Shown: positions 1 through 11,215 of the stretch, in pieces
Position numbering within the stretch: the stretch's first letter is position 1
How the letters are laid out: every line of letters starts with the position of its first letter
DNA from: Neodiprion pinetum
Taxonomy: Eukaryota > Arthropoda > Insecta > Hymenoptera > Diprionidae
Direction: 5' to 3'
NCBI RefSeq assembly: GCF_021155775.2
Contig: NC_060236.1
Location: 25,620,238-25,684,237, forward strand
DNA: 64,000 nucleotides
Notes under the pieces: generated by a model
What the model saw: only the letters and a program-made list of their open reading frames with translations
Databases searched by the model: none
What the model was told of the DNA's origin: nothing
Made by a program: the position numbers and the translations under genes

Positions 1-851
1 GCTTGCCCACATGAATTTTAAGGGATTTTTGTGTTGCATACATCTTGCCACATATTTCACACTGGTTGGGTTTTTCGGGAATATAATCCGGCTCGTGCAC
101 CTTTAAGTGTTTTTTCAGGGCACTTTTAGAACGAAAAGGTTTATTACATGTTGAGCAAACGTGTGTACTTTCACCATGCTTAGCAAACTTGTGATACTTA
201 TAATCACCCTTCGTATAGAAACCCTTGAGACAATGTTCACAAGTAAATTCGTACTCTGCAGTATGACGTTTTTTATGGATTGTCAACTGAGCTTTCATTT
301 TAAACGCGGTTTGGCAAATGTTACAAGTAAAGTGTTTCTCATTGGAATGAGTGTTACGGTGAACTTTTAATTCATTTGATCTTTTAAATTTTTTGTCACA
401 TAAATCGCAGCTATATTTATATTCCTCACTATGGACAACTCGATGTTTCCGTAACAATTCTTTGGTAGTGCATATTCTGTCGCACTTGTTACATTTCCAC
501 TCGCGAACTGGTGCAATTCTTTTACGAGGACGTTTTTTGGCCTTCAGTGGATCGACATCATGAATGTTGATCACCGGCTCAGGACCATCATATTCATCCG
601 GAATTGAATCCACGAATACCAAAAATCTTCCACTATTTCTCACATCAAACTCGGGGCATGAAACATTTTCAGGTACATGTTTTTCAGAACTAAAATTATC
701 ACTTTCATTGTCTATGGTTTTATCCAAGCTGCAGGATTCTTTCTTAAGTATTGAAGGATCAGTAGGAGCCTTTGATCCATCAATTATTTCACACTGCACT
801 AGTTGTGTAGCTGCATACTCCTTGGGGCTATTCTCTTTGTATTTTCTTGAC
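1..851 (-). CDS. Terminal zinc-finger exon T1 of the ZAD locus (3' end outside window)
   Basis: This is an open C2H2 zinc-finger exon, read leftward from a TTTTCAG acceptor and still open at the window edge, so the stop codon is missing. The first base after the acceptor completes a split codon, then about 283 codons follow. Roughly the first 130 residues are an acidic, Ser-rich linker. It ends in a basic patch, KAKKRPRKR, which could act as a nuclear localisation signal. Five complete C2H2 fingers follow, and a sixth is cut by the edge. No ATG lies at the head of the exon, so it needs an upstream exon for translation. Its phase matches the donor of shared exon 4 (20187). I infer that it encodes the DNA-binding tail of one isoform. 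It could instead belong to a separate gene with an unseen first exon. Confidence 0.8.
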
Positions 852-1317
852 CTGAAAATGAACGTACAATGAATTAATCAACTAACCAAGTTAAATAATC
901 AACAGCACGCATACATACATTATGTACATGCGTACAAAAACAGAAATAATAACAATGCAGTAATATCAATAACAATGTAGCTCAATGGAATGATTTGAGA
1001 AAAAGTGATATAAATTCAAGTGACCATATTTCTTGTAAATGGGAACAAAAAATAAAAAAAAAAAAAAAAAAACTGCAAAGGGGTACAATCACCAATACCA
1101 GACTACAACAGTGATCGTTGTCTGCCCGGATTTCATCTGATTGAAAAATGATATTTCACAAACAACAGGGTCACCGATGTCCTTGCTGATGTTGTTGGGG
1201 TGAACAATTGTAAAACAATCATTAATTACGAACAGAACGGATGGGGCTTACGTGTTGGCATTAGTGAATCTCGTGAATCACGTAAGAACTACGGTACAAG
1301 ATCGCAGCTTTGAAGAA
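852..1317. other. Gene-free spacer between T1 and T2
   Basis: No coding signal is visible. There is an A-rich tract near 1048-1071. On the minus strand this stretch would be the 3' UTR of T2 followed by intron leading to T1. Confidence 0.5.
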
Positions 1318-2545
1318 TTAAGTGGAAACGTGTTGGGACTTCATGTGTAACTTCATGGAGCCCTTCTGAGTAAAACGTTTTGGGCATTTTTCACATGCGT
1401 AAGGTTTCTCTCCAGTGTGGGTGCGATTGTGTATGTGTAAATACTTCCTCGCACTGAATGCTTTTCCACAAACTTCACAAACGTGTGGTTTTTCCCCCGT
1501 GTGAATTCTCATGTGAGTTTCAAAGGAGGCTTTGGTTGAGAGACACTTTCCGCACACCTCACATGTCATCAGGTTCTCACCGGAATGAATTTTCGTATGC
1601 GTTCTCAAAGACTTTTTCCATGTACTTTCAAAGTTGCACAACGAGCATTTATATTTCACAGGTTGTTCGTGCGACTTTTTATGTAATTTCAGATAAGTCC
1701 GACTTAAGAATGTCTCTCCACAAATGTGACACTTGAATGGTTTGTCTCCATCATGTTCCTGCCTCATGTGGTTATTCAATGCCTGTATTGCATAAAACCC
1801 CTTGTTACAAGTCATGCAAAACATGTTGTACTCCTTGTCGTGCCTACTGAGATGTTGTTTCAGAGAAAGTTTAGATTCCTCCACACAACCGCATATATAG
1901 CAAACTACTCGTTGGCCATGTATCTTGGTGTGTTTGTGCAATATCGATTTGGTCTTGTAAGATTTTTCACAAATCAAGCAGGAGAATGGACGGTCTTTAA
2001 GGTGCATCGCTTTAACATGGAGATCCAGCTTGTCTCTATACCGGAACCATTTGTGACAAACTTGACATGCCATACGAACTCGGTTGACATGTAATCTTCT
2101 GTGCCGTGAGAAGTGTCCTTTTTTTTCAAGTTTCAGCCCACAAAAATCACATTCATACATTGGAGGTTCAGATGAATCTTGAGAAAAGTATGTTGGTTTG
2201 TGTGCGTTTCTGTGATTGAGTAAATTTTTGGTGTTTGAAAAAGACTGATCGCACAATCCACATGGTTTCTTGTTTTTACCACTAGGAATATAGTTAGCAT
2301 GAAGGCGCATATGATTGCGCAGGTTTCCTCTCCAGTCCGTCTCAAAGGTACAATGATGGCATTTAAATTTCTGTGGTAAGGCAGCACCATGCACCTTGGA
2401 CACGTGTTGCTTCAACGACGGACCTGATTTAAATCCACAGTTGCAGATCGCGCATCTAAAAGGTCCCGAAGATCGTACTCGCCTTGCAGCTCGAAGGAAT
2501 GAATCGCCATTTCCATTTCTTCCAAATCCCGCGAAAAAATGAAAC
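1318..2545 (-). CDS. Terminal zinc-finger exon T2 of the ZAD locus
   Basis: This exon carries a 409-codon reading frame (stop included) entered from an ATTCCAG acceptor at 2546-2547. One base (G) completes the split codon, giving Gly with the GG left by shared exon 4. It holds 13 C2H2 fingers, the most in the locus, starting about 33 residues in. The last fingers carry typical HTGEKP linkers and end with the signature KAFSARKYL then KRFTQKGSM, which recurs in T3. There is no ATG at the head of the exon, so translation must start elsewhere. Role inferred: sequence-specific nuclear DNA binding in one isoform. The finger order is shared with T3, T4 and T6, which suggests exon duplication. Confidence 0.88.
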
Positions 2546-3199
2546 CTGGAATTTTAAAAGTATAATCAAAAACATACGAACAAGCTAGATTTTTGAAAAA
2601 CTTGACCGAATAAAACTATACAATATTTTCGGTTTTCTACTATTTAATTTTTTTAAAAAACACACCAACATTTTATAGATAACAATTGGAAGTTTTCATA
2701 TAAATTGTACATTTATTTGTTTATTTATTATATCCACAGTATCCCATCGATTGCTTGTTCAAATTGGGCAGTAGATATACATACACTCATATTCAATCCT
2801 TGAATCACCTTTGTCTAATTAAGTATTATTATGTTTGTTGAGAAGATACAAGGTAAGCGATTCATCACTTTAAATATACAAAATAAAACGGGGTTTCAGG
2901 AAATTTATCCTCAGAGACGGTGAAGTTGATTCCAAGTACTCAAATACGTTGGAGAAAAGTTTACCCAGACCACTTTCCGTAAAAAAAAAAGGGAAGAGTT
3001 TAATGCTTTATGTTGTTCATGGGCAGAAAATTTTAGATACCCTGCACATAAAAATCCATTACTGTAATTTTGCTAACCACAAATTCCTAACTACTCTGAA
3101 GACAAATTTGTAAGAGTATGAATTTCACGAGTTATACAAGATGACGATGATTTCTTGACACATAAAGGTATCCCACAATATGCTCAGTAAAAATGACGA
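2546..3199. other. Spacer between T2 and T3 with possible poly(A) signals for T3
   Basis: There is no coding potential. On the minus strand AATAAA hexamers occur near 2712-2725, downstream of the T3 stop at 3200, and could end a T3 transcript. The rest is AT-rich. Confidence 0.4.
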
Positions 3200-4451
3200 T
3201 TATTTGTTTCCCTCGATGTGTGACTTGAAGTGAGAATTCATTGATCCTTGTTGCGTGAATCTCTTCTGGCAAATTTTGCATTCATAGGGTCGTTCGCCAG
3301 TGTGGGTTCGCAGATGAACGATGAGATACTTTCTTACGCTGAATGCCTTACCACAAACTTCGCAAATATGAGGTTTTTCCCCCGAGTGTATCCGCATGTG
3401 AACTTGTAGATAAGTTTTACTTGATACAGACTTTCCGCAAATCTTACACGTTATTTGATTTTCACCTGTGTGTATTTTAGAGTGAACCTTAAGAGCAGCC
3501 TTCCAAAAGCTCTCAAAGTTACATACTGTGCATTTGTGCTTCTCCCGCTTTCCATGCGACTTCATGTGCATATTTAAATAGGCTGCGCTTGCATATGGAG
3601 TGTTACATATTTTGCATGCAAACGGTTTCTCCCCCGTATGCGTGAGCAAATGTCGCTCCAATGTCTGATTTGTATAAAACCCTTTCTTACATATTTCGCA
3701 AAACGTGACATACTCTTGATTGTGTTTTTTTTTATGAAGGCGCAAATCATATCCAGATACTTTTGATATCCCGCATATATCGCAATTGAATCTTTTATTA
3801 TGCTGTTTCAGATGCGTCTTCAAAAATTCTTCAGTTTTGAAAGCTTTTCCACACAATACACATGGAAATGGTCGATCCTCTTGGTGAACTTTCACCTTGT
3901 GCTTTTCCAATTTTTCATCATCGGAAAAACCCTTATTACACTCTTCGCAACGGTTCTCCAATGATTCCCGATCATGATTCTGTCTGTGTTTTGTGAATAG
4001 AACACTGTTGCGAATTTTTTTGCCACATAGATCGCACTCGCAGAAGGATTGTTGTGCAGGTAAAGAAGTTGATCGGCGCTGTGAGTATTTTAACCTTCGC
4101 TTGCGACCAGTATTTATCCTTTCAGTTTCAGTTTCTGACTTGACCTCATTTTCTTTTAAAATAGTAAACCCATTCTCTAGCTCTGATTCCAGTCTTAGTT
4201 CCAAATTTGTATCTACATCTGAACCTAGATCTGAATCTAGATCTAATTCTGGTTCCGGTTGTAGTTCTGGTTGTGGTTCCGTTTGTATTTTGGTAACTGT
4301 GTCTATAATTTCATGAGTAGTTAACTCGCAATATCTGTCAACGGCGCATGCTTGTGTAGTGAATTCTATAAACTCATCCTGGACCAACAGCTCTTCAGAT
4401 TCTTCTTTCGTAAGAACAGCGGTAACATCGTTGGCATCATTAAATTCAGAC
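3200..4451 (-). CDS. Terminal zinc-finger exon T3 of the ZAD locus
   Basis: The frame has 417 codons (stop included) after a TTTACAG acceptor at 4452-4453, with one base completing the split codon. The N-terminal part is strongly acidic and carries a Glu/Pro/Asp-rich low-complexity run (residues about 75-105 of the exon, minus strand of about 4170-4300). Basic stretch TGRKRRLKYSQRR follows. Ten C2H2 fingers then run to the C-terminus. The last three match the order in T2: SVSSKTYL, then KAFSVRKYL, then KRFTQQGSM. There is no initiating ATG at the head of the exon. It is phase-matched to shared exon 4. Inferred role: an alternative DNA-binding tail. A separate gene is possible but would need an unseen 5' exon. 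Confidence 0.88.
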
Positions 4452-5861
4452 CTGTAAATAATAACGTTTGTCAATTTTTGTGTCCCCAAACGTGAGGAAA
4501 TATTAAAACAACAAAAGAATTTCTAAAAAAATACTCGATTGAATCGGTATCAAAGCTTAGAAAATTTCATTAAAATATTATTCTGTTCATCTCACCACAT
4601 AACTTTCGGTAATTAGGCTATTATATCATCAACCATGCACCTATTAAAAAACCAAAGATGATGATGATGATGATGATGATGATAGTTATGACTTATTTAC
4701 TAATTGTTTTAAAGATAAAAATCGATGGGGCCAACAACTTGTAAAGTATCTCATGTGTGATTACAAGATTGCATTTAAAATGATGGAATGAAAAGATATA
4801 AAGTACCACACGTTAATAAATCGTAAATTTCGGACCTATTAACAAATTTCTTTAATCAGTAGTGTTATACCTCTGCTCTATACCTGTGTTTGAAACTTTC
4901 GATACTTTTTTCCATATGATTTGGATTGTCAAATGACGCATTTATGAAGTGAGATGTGTTTATTTTTATGTACCTGAGTAAACAAGTACACATTTTCAAC
5001 AGAATGTTGAGAAAATGTCGCACCATAGGATCATATAAAAGGACTTAAATATAAGTAAGTAATTACTTATAAGTATAATAGTCATATACTGGACGGAAAT
5101 ATTTCACAAGTTATTTGTACGAATATCAGTCAGGTCCCTTCACTGGACTTGCAAAGTACAACTTTGTACGTGTAAATAGACTATAAAAATAAATATCGTG
5201 TAATGCAATAATGTAATACCCAATATTGTTGCAAGGAATAAGTAAAAAGGTAATAATAAAATTGAAAAACCAATAAATATAACATAAATGCATCGCATCA
5301 GCTTAGCTCACTCGTTTAGTATTCAAATAAATTCTAAGGAATGATTGATAATTTATACAATAAATAAAACTTAACACGATGTAATGAATTTAGAATGAGT
5401 TATTGATATTTGTGTTTACTCTTTTTTCGTTGGATATTTCTATATTTTTGTTGAGTATAAAAAAAACACAATGGCCACCTACCAAGAGACTTTTTGACTC
5501 GAACAACTCTTAAAATAATCATAGGATTCTGTCTTTCAGTTTCAATTTTATGTTAACTACCTAGGAAATTTAATGTACGTAGATGTACGTGAATGTGTAA
5601 GCGGACGGGTTAAATGACGTATTCGAATAAGGCAGAAGTTAGTAACGATGACGTAACGAAATATCAGGGAAAAAATCATTATTGCACAATTTTAGAATGA
5701 CTTTCAAGGAGTTGATTTTGCAAAATATGAATATATTTTATTTACCATAGTTTACCAAACTTTACACATTCCTGAAGATGCGAAGTAACGATTTTTCCTA
5801 AACACGTATCGTTACAGTAACGTTACTAAATGCATTCTTACATATTCCATGCATATCATGA
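4452..5861. other. Spacer between T3 and T4
   Basis: AT-rich DNA with no supported exon. On the minus strand an AATAAA lies at 5737-5742, about 120 bases past the T4 stop, and is the likely poly(A) signal for T4. A GAT microsatellite is listed separately. Confidence 0.4.
4658..4684. repeat. (GAT)n microsatellite
   Basis: About nine perfect copies of GAT lie in the presumed intron between T3 and T4. It is a plain trinucleotide repeat with no coding frame using it. Confidence 0.9.
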
Positions 5862-7272
5862 TTATTTCCCAGCCTTGTGCACGAGTTTGAGATGAGTTGA
5901 AAGCTTTCGTCGCAGATTGAAGTTCTTGTTGCAATCTGCACACTCGAATCGTCCGTAAGTGTGAGTTTTTTGGTGCTGCACCAAATATGGTCGAGAGCGG
6001 AAAGCTTTGCTGCAATATTTGCAGACTTCTGGTTTTTCGTTAGTGTGTATACGTATGTGAATTTTCATATAATGTTCACGGATAAGCTTCCCACACACCT
6101 TGCACTGTATATGTGCCGCTCCAGTGTGAGATGACAAGTGTTGTTTATAACTGTGTTTGTAAAATGTTTGAAAATTGCAAATTTCGGAGGTGAACTTCCG
6201 CCTCCTTTCTGACGAATGTTGTGTCCTTATGTGACTATTGAGGTATAATTGATTGTGAAATGATTTGTTACAAACTTTGCAAACACAAGACCTTCTGTCC
6301 GCATGAGTAGTCATGTGGAGCCTAAGTGGCGACTTACCATAAAATCCCTTGTTATATATTTTACAGATCTCCGTGAACTCCTTATTATGTCTTCTGAGAT
6401 GCACTTTTAAATAGTACAGTGACTTTGACTTATGCCCACACATGTGACAAATGTGTATTGCACTATGCAACTTCACATGCAACTTCAAGCGCTTAGACTT
6501 CTTAAATGTTTTGCAACACATGGGGCAGCTTAGACAATAAGAGACATTCGAATCAGTCTTTGATCGATTTTCAGCCTGACTTTTTGGCAATATACTGATC
6601 ACATAGTTGTTCTTATCCAAGCTTGATAGTTTATCTAAATCAAGACTACGTGAAGAAGGTTGCGGTTTGTCTGCACAAGCAGTGAGTTTGTTGCTTGATA
6701 TAGTTTCCTCTATTGCTGTAACTTCAACTTCCGCATTGTTTACCTTCTGCGGAATACATAAGGATTTTGGACCACATGCAAGATTGTTCTTGTTACATGA
6801 AGGTGGCATTTCTGTCAAGCTTGTTGTATCTTCACTCGTTGAATGATTCTTTTGTCGTGAAACGCACTTGATATCCTGAGCACAGGTAATAACATTACTT
6901 AACAAAGTGTCATTTTCTGCCAATTTTGCGTTTGCAACTTTCCGACGATCTTTTTTCTCATGGATTTTCAATAGATGTGCCCTCAAATAACTTTTCTTTT
7001 TAAATATTTTCTCACACTTGTCACATTTGACAAGTTCTGAGATATCACCATACAAAGGAATTTCGTATTCCCGAGAATAATCAGGAGCATGAGTGCTGGA
7101 CGAAGTTTCGTTCTCATCCAATCTCATATCTTCAATTTCCGGATTGTCTCTCCTTTCGTGTAGCGTGTCTGCTTTCAACGGTATTCTTGGAGATGCCTGG
7201 TAGTTTAACGGCTCTGATAAAATCGGGTCAGACTTCTGTTTATATTCAACATACTTTTTCTTTCGTGTACTC
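5862..7272 (-). CDS. Terminal zinc-finger exon T4 of the ZAD locus
   Basis: The frame has 470 codons (stop included) if entered at the TCATGTAG acceptor (7273-7274). That is the only AG near the head of the exon that leaves the one-base phase shared by the other terminal exons. A first lone finger is followed by a long linker of degenerate repeats, then eight more finger units. Two units are broken: in CKIYNKGF the second Cys is replaced by Tyr, and in TSEICNF the first Cys is replaced by Ser. The tail has nine finger units, about seven of them intact. The same frame continues upstream through T5 except for one TGA at 7296-7298. T4 could be its own isoform or the back half of a formerly longer exon. 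Confidence 0.78.
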
Positions 7273-7295
7273 CTACATGAGACCTGTGCGAAATG

Positions 7296-7749
7296 TCACT
7301 TAAGATCATCACCATGCGAGATTAGTGTGACTTCTGGGGTACAAGCAGTAGTGCCGTAGATAGATGAAATTTTACCTGCCCCCAATTCAATTTCTTTTAT
7401 TTTCAAATGTGGCTCATGCAGCAGCATATGTTTCTTCAAGTATTGTTTCCTCTTAAAAACTTTGTGACATATTTGGCAAATTACACGCTCTGAGATGGTC
7501 AGATTAGTCTTAGATATATTATGAGCCTGTCTTTTCGTAAGAATAGTTTCCTTCAACCTTTTCAAACAAGAGCGTGTTGGCATTTTTACCGCATGACTGG
7601 TAAAATGCAAAATACGCCTACTTTCTTTGGCTGGAGTAATTGCATCCTTACTAAATGTTTCTGTTTTAACCAATGTTACATCTTGAATCCCTACAGGGTT
7701 TACTGCCTGAGAAACCGATCCACTTTTTTGCGCAATAGTAATCTCATTG
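7296..7749 (-). CDS. Short terminal exon T5 of the ZAD locus, one zinc finger, ending in TGA in frame with T4
   Basis: The frame has 151 codons (stop included) after an AATCAG acceptor at 7750-7751, again leaving one base in the phase expected from shared exon 4. It contains a single C2H2 finger (CQICHKVF...HMLLH) near residue 100, with basic and Ser/Thr-rich sequence before it. The stop is TGA followed by C. Beyond it the same frame stays open for 39 codons and runs straight into T4. T5 may therefore be a one-finger isoform tail, the front part of T4 read through a leaky stop, or a piece cut off by a recent nonsense mutation. The 27-base gap to the T4 acceptor is too short to be a normal intron. 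Confidence 0.6.
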
Positions 7750-7759
7750 CTGATTGAAG

Positions 7760-8697
7760 TTTACCTTTTTTTAAATCTTATATTCGAATGATCTACTTTC
7801 AGTGGAATAAGATCTATTTCCTGTGTACAGGTTGTAATGTTGCTGGACCGAGGTTTTGTATTTATCAATCTTGTATCTTCAATTTCCAAACAGTTTATTG
7901 TTGGCCAATCAGGTTCGGTTTTGATGGCATTAACAACGATGTTGCTGCAGGATGAGAATTTCGTGATTGAAAATCTCGTACTTTTAATCGTCGGAACATT
8001 TATCTTCTGCGATATATATTTTGGTTCTCAAACTGAAGATGCGTTTTTATCAGATAAAATCGTCTTTCTTGTCGATGTCGTATCTTTGATTTTCAGGAGG
8101 TTTTTCGCCTTAATCCTCTGTGAAATACGTTTGGTATTCTTGACAGATGCTGTAACATTGCTGGATAGAGTTTTTCGTTTTGTCAATTTTATATCTTCAA
8201 TCGCCAGGGGATCTTTAACCTTCACCTTTGTTTTCTGGGAATTAGATGTGATTTCCTGGTCAATGTCAACTAACTTGTAACTAGATGTATTTCTCTTCGC
8301 CAATTTTGTACACATAAGTGAAAAAGGATTTTTGACCTTCAACCTTTATGAGATAGATCCGCTTCCCTGTATACTAGTAATAACAGAGTTGTTAGATAAA
8401 GTTTTCATTTTTGCCGACCTTTCATCGACAGAGGACCTTCCGTTCTCATTCTTTGAGAAATATATTTGCCAGCCTGGGTATCGTCTGTCAAGTGGTAGCT
8501 GGACAAAATTTTCGTTCTTGATAATCTAGTAATTTCAAGTGAGAAAGCGTCTCTTAACTTTGGGATCTGGGAGACACTTTTGATGATTGAAGTACAAGAA
8601 GTAGTACAGTTGTAGTTAGATAAAGCTCTTTTTTACTAATCTCATACTTCTGACTACCGGAAAGTCTGTTAGCTTGGTTATCTGCAGATCCATTGTT
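7760..8697 (-). pseudogene. Decayed repeat-rich relic exon upstream of T5
   Basis: On the minus strand a strong acceptor (long T tract then CTTACAG, exon side at 8697) opens in the locus-wide phase but hits a stop after about 25 codons. Beyond it, in shifting frames, are roughly seven to ten degenerate copies of a unit of about 100-150 bases. The copies encode variants of a peptide like IEDIKLTKRKTLSSNVTAS. Related units survive in frame in the linkers of T5 and T4, for example IEDMRLDENETSSSTH and AKLAENDTLLSNVITC. Stops and frameshifts break the series, so I read it as a former coding linker, now dead or used only as a short tail. No zinc finger is left in it. Confidence 0.55.
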
Positions 8698-10029
8698 CTG
8701 TAAGAAAAAAAAAAAAAAATATTCAGATGGATGCATGTTGACGACAGTATTAGAATCGCATTACTGTTTGCACAGAATAAATGTCCTTTCTATTATAATT
8801 TATGTACATATACCATAACATTTCCTTTACCATGACAGAAGTTGATTCATAAAATGATGGTAATTTATAGTTGGATAAGGCAAGTCGTGAGAATCAAATC
8901 TGTGTAATGTTTGGTTTTTGTAAATCAAGTGTCCTTATTGAATTACTCACGAGCAAACTAATACCAAGTTAATGAGAATCTCTCAGTTTTTTCTCCTAAT
9001 TTGCTTGTGATAATTCGGTGTCTGTGGTAAAGTTGGATCATATGGTTTGAACATGTATTAGCACTTTGGGTGTGCAATTTAACTCCATCTTTTACAAATC
9101 GTTTTTCAGAGGGAGGCCTCGCTCAACATCGACTATTTAACAAGGTAGTAGCTGTCATTATGACTGAAATGTATCTAGATATGCACTTCAAGTATATGAA
9201 TCTCATAGATGTGTTTCTTCTCTCGATAGTTATGCATAGAAGTAGTATGCACTATCAGCTTCTCCGAAATTGCACAATTGCTTCAGACATGCCACCTAAA
9301 TTGCATATGCAAAATATGTAATTATTTTCATGTCAACATTTCATAAATGTTTAAACATAAATGCCTGTGCACGCTTTGCAGCTGGACGAACTATTAGTTT
9401 TATAATTCCGAAAATTGTGATATTATGGTCTTTGGTGGATGACACATAATTGGATGCGTGTATTGCATCGATATAATTATTGGCAGGTGGGATTGTTTTC
9501 TGCTGCGCATCATAAATCAATTCGAAATAGCCTCGTTACTGGCAAGTAATTCGTATGTTTTGGGATTGAACACATCGAAGAAAAACTACAGAAAAGTGCA
9601 CAACTGTCAATCATTATTATTGCTGCAAGAGCATAACACAGTTCTACAACAACTTCAAAGTTTTCTCGATTTGTCCTCTTTTTTTTTTTTTATTTTCATC
9701 TTTTAGTAAAAAAGTATACACATGTGGTTTTGCAAGCATGGGATCTGCTAGAAAAAATATGATGAAAAAAATAAATAAATAAACAAATGGACCACTGTCA
9801 TTATAAAACTTATCAGGTTGCACCGATACAGCAATCTTGCTGTCTGTTCAATTTTACTCAATTTATTTGACTCTTTCTTGATACAATTGTATATTTGAAG
9901 ATACATCTACCATGAGTTAATCCACATAAAATATAATTGTAATCAAATTGATTAGAAAAATGAAGATATGTTCATACACGTCAATCCTTGGTTCTGGTGT
10001 AAATTTGATTGTGAATCAGAAAATGAAAT
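8698..10029. other. Spacer between the relic exon and T6
   Basis: No supported exon. On the minus strand AATAAA at 9862-9867 lies about 165 bases beyond the T6 stop and is a likely poly(A) signal. Short frames on either strand here look random. Confidence 0.4.
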
Positions 10030-11215
10030 CTAAACTAGAGGCTTACATTTATGGTTCTTCAGCGAAGTCTTTTGAGAAAACGATTTTCGACAATATTTGC
10101 ATTCATATGGTTTTTCACCTGTATGAGTACGGCAATGGACGAGTAAATTTTTCAGCTGCCTGAAGCCTTTGTGGCATATATCACACTCATATGGCTTTTC
10201 CCCAGTATGAATTCTCATATGAATACTGAGATAGTGATTGCTGCTAACAGCTTGGCCGCAGATATGGCATATGACCTTTACCCCAGTGTGAACTTTCATG
10301 TGAACTCTAACGGCTCCCTTCCAAAAACTTGAGTAACCACAGACTTCACAATGATATTTTTTTTCACGTCCCTGAGGGTCATGGGACGTAGAATGAAGCT
10401 GCAAGCTTCTTCTGTCGGCATATGTAGAGTTACAAACTTGGCAAGTAAACGGGCGTTCACCAGTGTGCGTTATTCTGTGTCTATCTAGTACCTTCTGAGA
10501 CAGAAAACCCTTCGAACAAATGTCACACCGGAGACTATATTCATTTGTGTGTAGCCGTACATGTGTGCGCAGACTCTTGTTGTTCTTCGTTTTGAAGTCA
10601 CAGTACTCGCAATAAAAATCCCGATTCTCATAGTGTACCTTCCGATGCGCTCGAAACTTGGCCAACTCAGAAGAAGTGAAATTACATTCCGTACACTTGC
10701 GCACAGGCTTAGACTTAGGTTTCTTGTGTTCCGAATTTAGGTGCACTTCACGGCCAGCCGCTGTTCGAAACATCTTGGGGCAACGATTGCAGAGGTGTTT
10801 AGAGGAGTGTGTTTTGCTGAGATGAATATTGCAGTCCTTCTTAGTTTTGAATATTTTTTTGCACTCTTTGCACTGGTACAAATCAAGAAGGCTGCCACGA
10901 CCGCCGTTTGCATGCACTAATTTGTGTTGTGCCAAGTATTGCTCATTAATGAAAATTTTATTGCAAATATCGCACCTCTTCGTTACTTGTATATGACCAA
11001 TGAGGGCGTTGATTGACAATACTTGACTTCCACTAACGGTGACTTCTTCTTTTACAAGAGGGGTAAACAAGAGGTCCTGAACGCGCAAGGGTTGAGATTG
11101 CCGCACAGACGAATCCCTGGTTGGTCCTACATTACTCTCTTCGAGGCAAAGTCTGATGCAAGAAGCAGATTCATTTTCTTTGCCGACAAAGGGGAGCTTC
11201 ACATCAGTGCCGTAT
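10030..11215 (-). CDS. Terminal zinc-finger exon T6 of the ZAD locus
   Basis: The frame has 395 codons (stop included) after a TTTACAG acceptor at 11216-11217, with one base completing the split codon. About 75 residues of linker precede eleven finger units. The last unit is incomplete or variant: it ends HKCKPLV, so it may coordinate zinc as C2HC. One finger has the signature YSSFWKGAV, matching FESTWKKSL in T2 and FESFWKAAL in T3. There is no ATG before the linker's middle. Inferred role: alternative DNA-binding tail. Confidence in coding status is high. Membership of the shared transcript is inferred from phase. Confidence 0.87.

Noticed and set aside
1458..2094. Plus-strand open frames overlapping T2
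   Set aside because: They are shadows of the minus-strand zinc-finger frame. They carry no family motif, and the Cys/His spacing is only on the minus strand.
7296..7298. Selenocysteine codon at the TGA between T5 and T4
   Set aside because: I see no SECIS-like structure that I could defend, and zinc-finger transcription factors are not known selenoproteins. Readthrough or a nonsense change is simpler.
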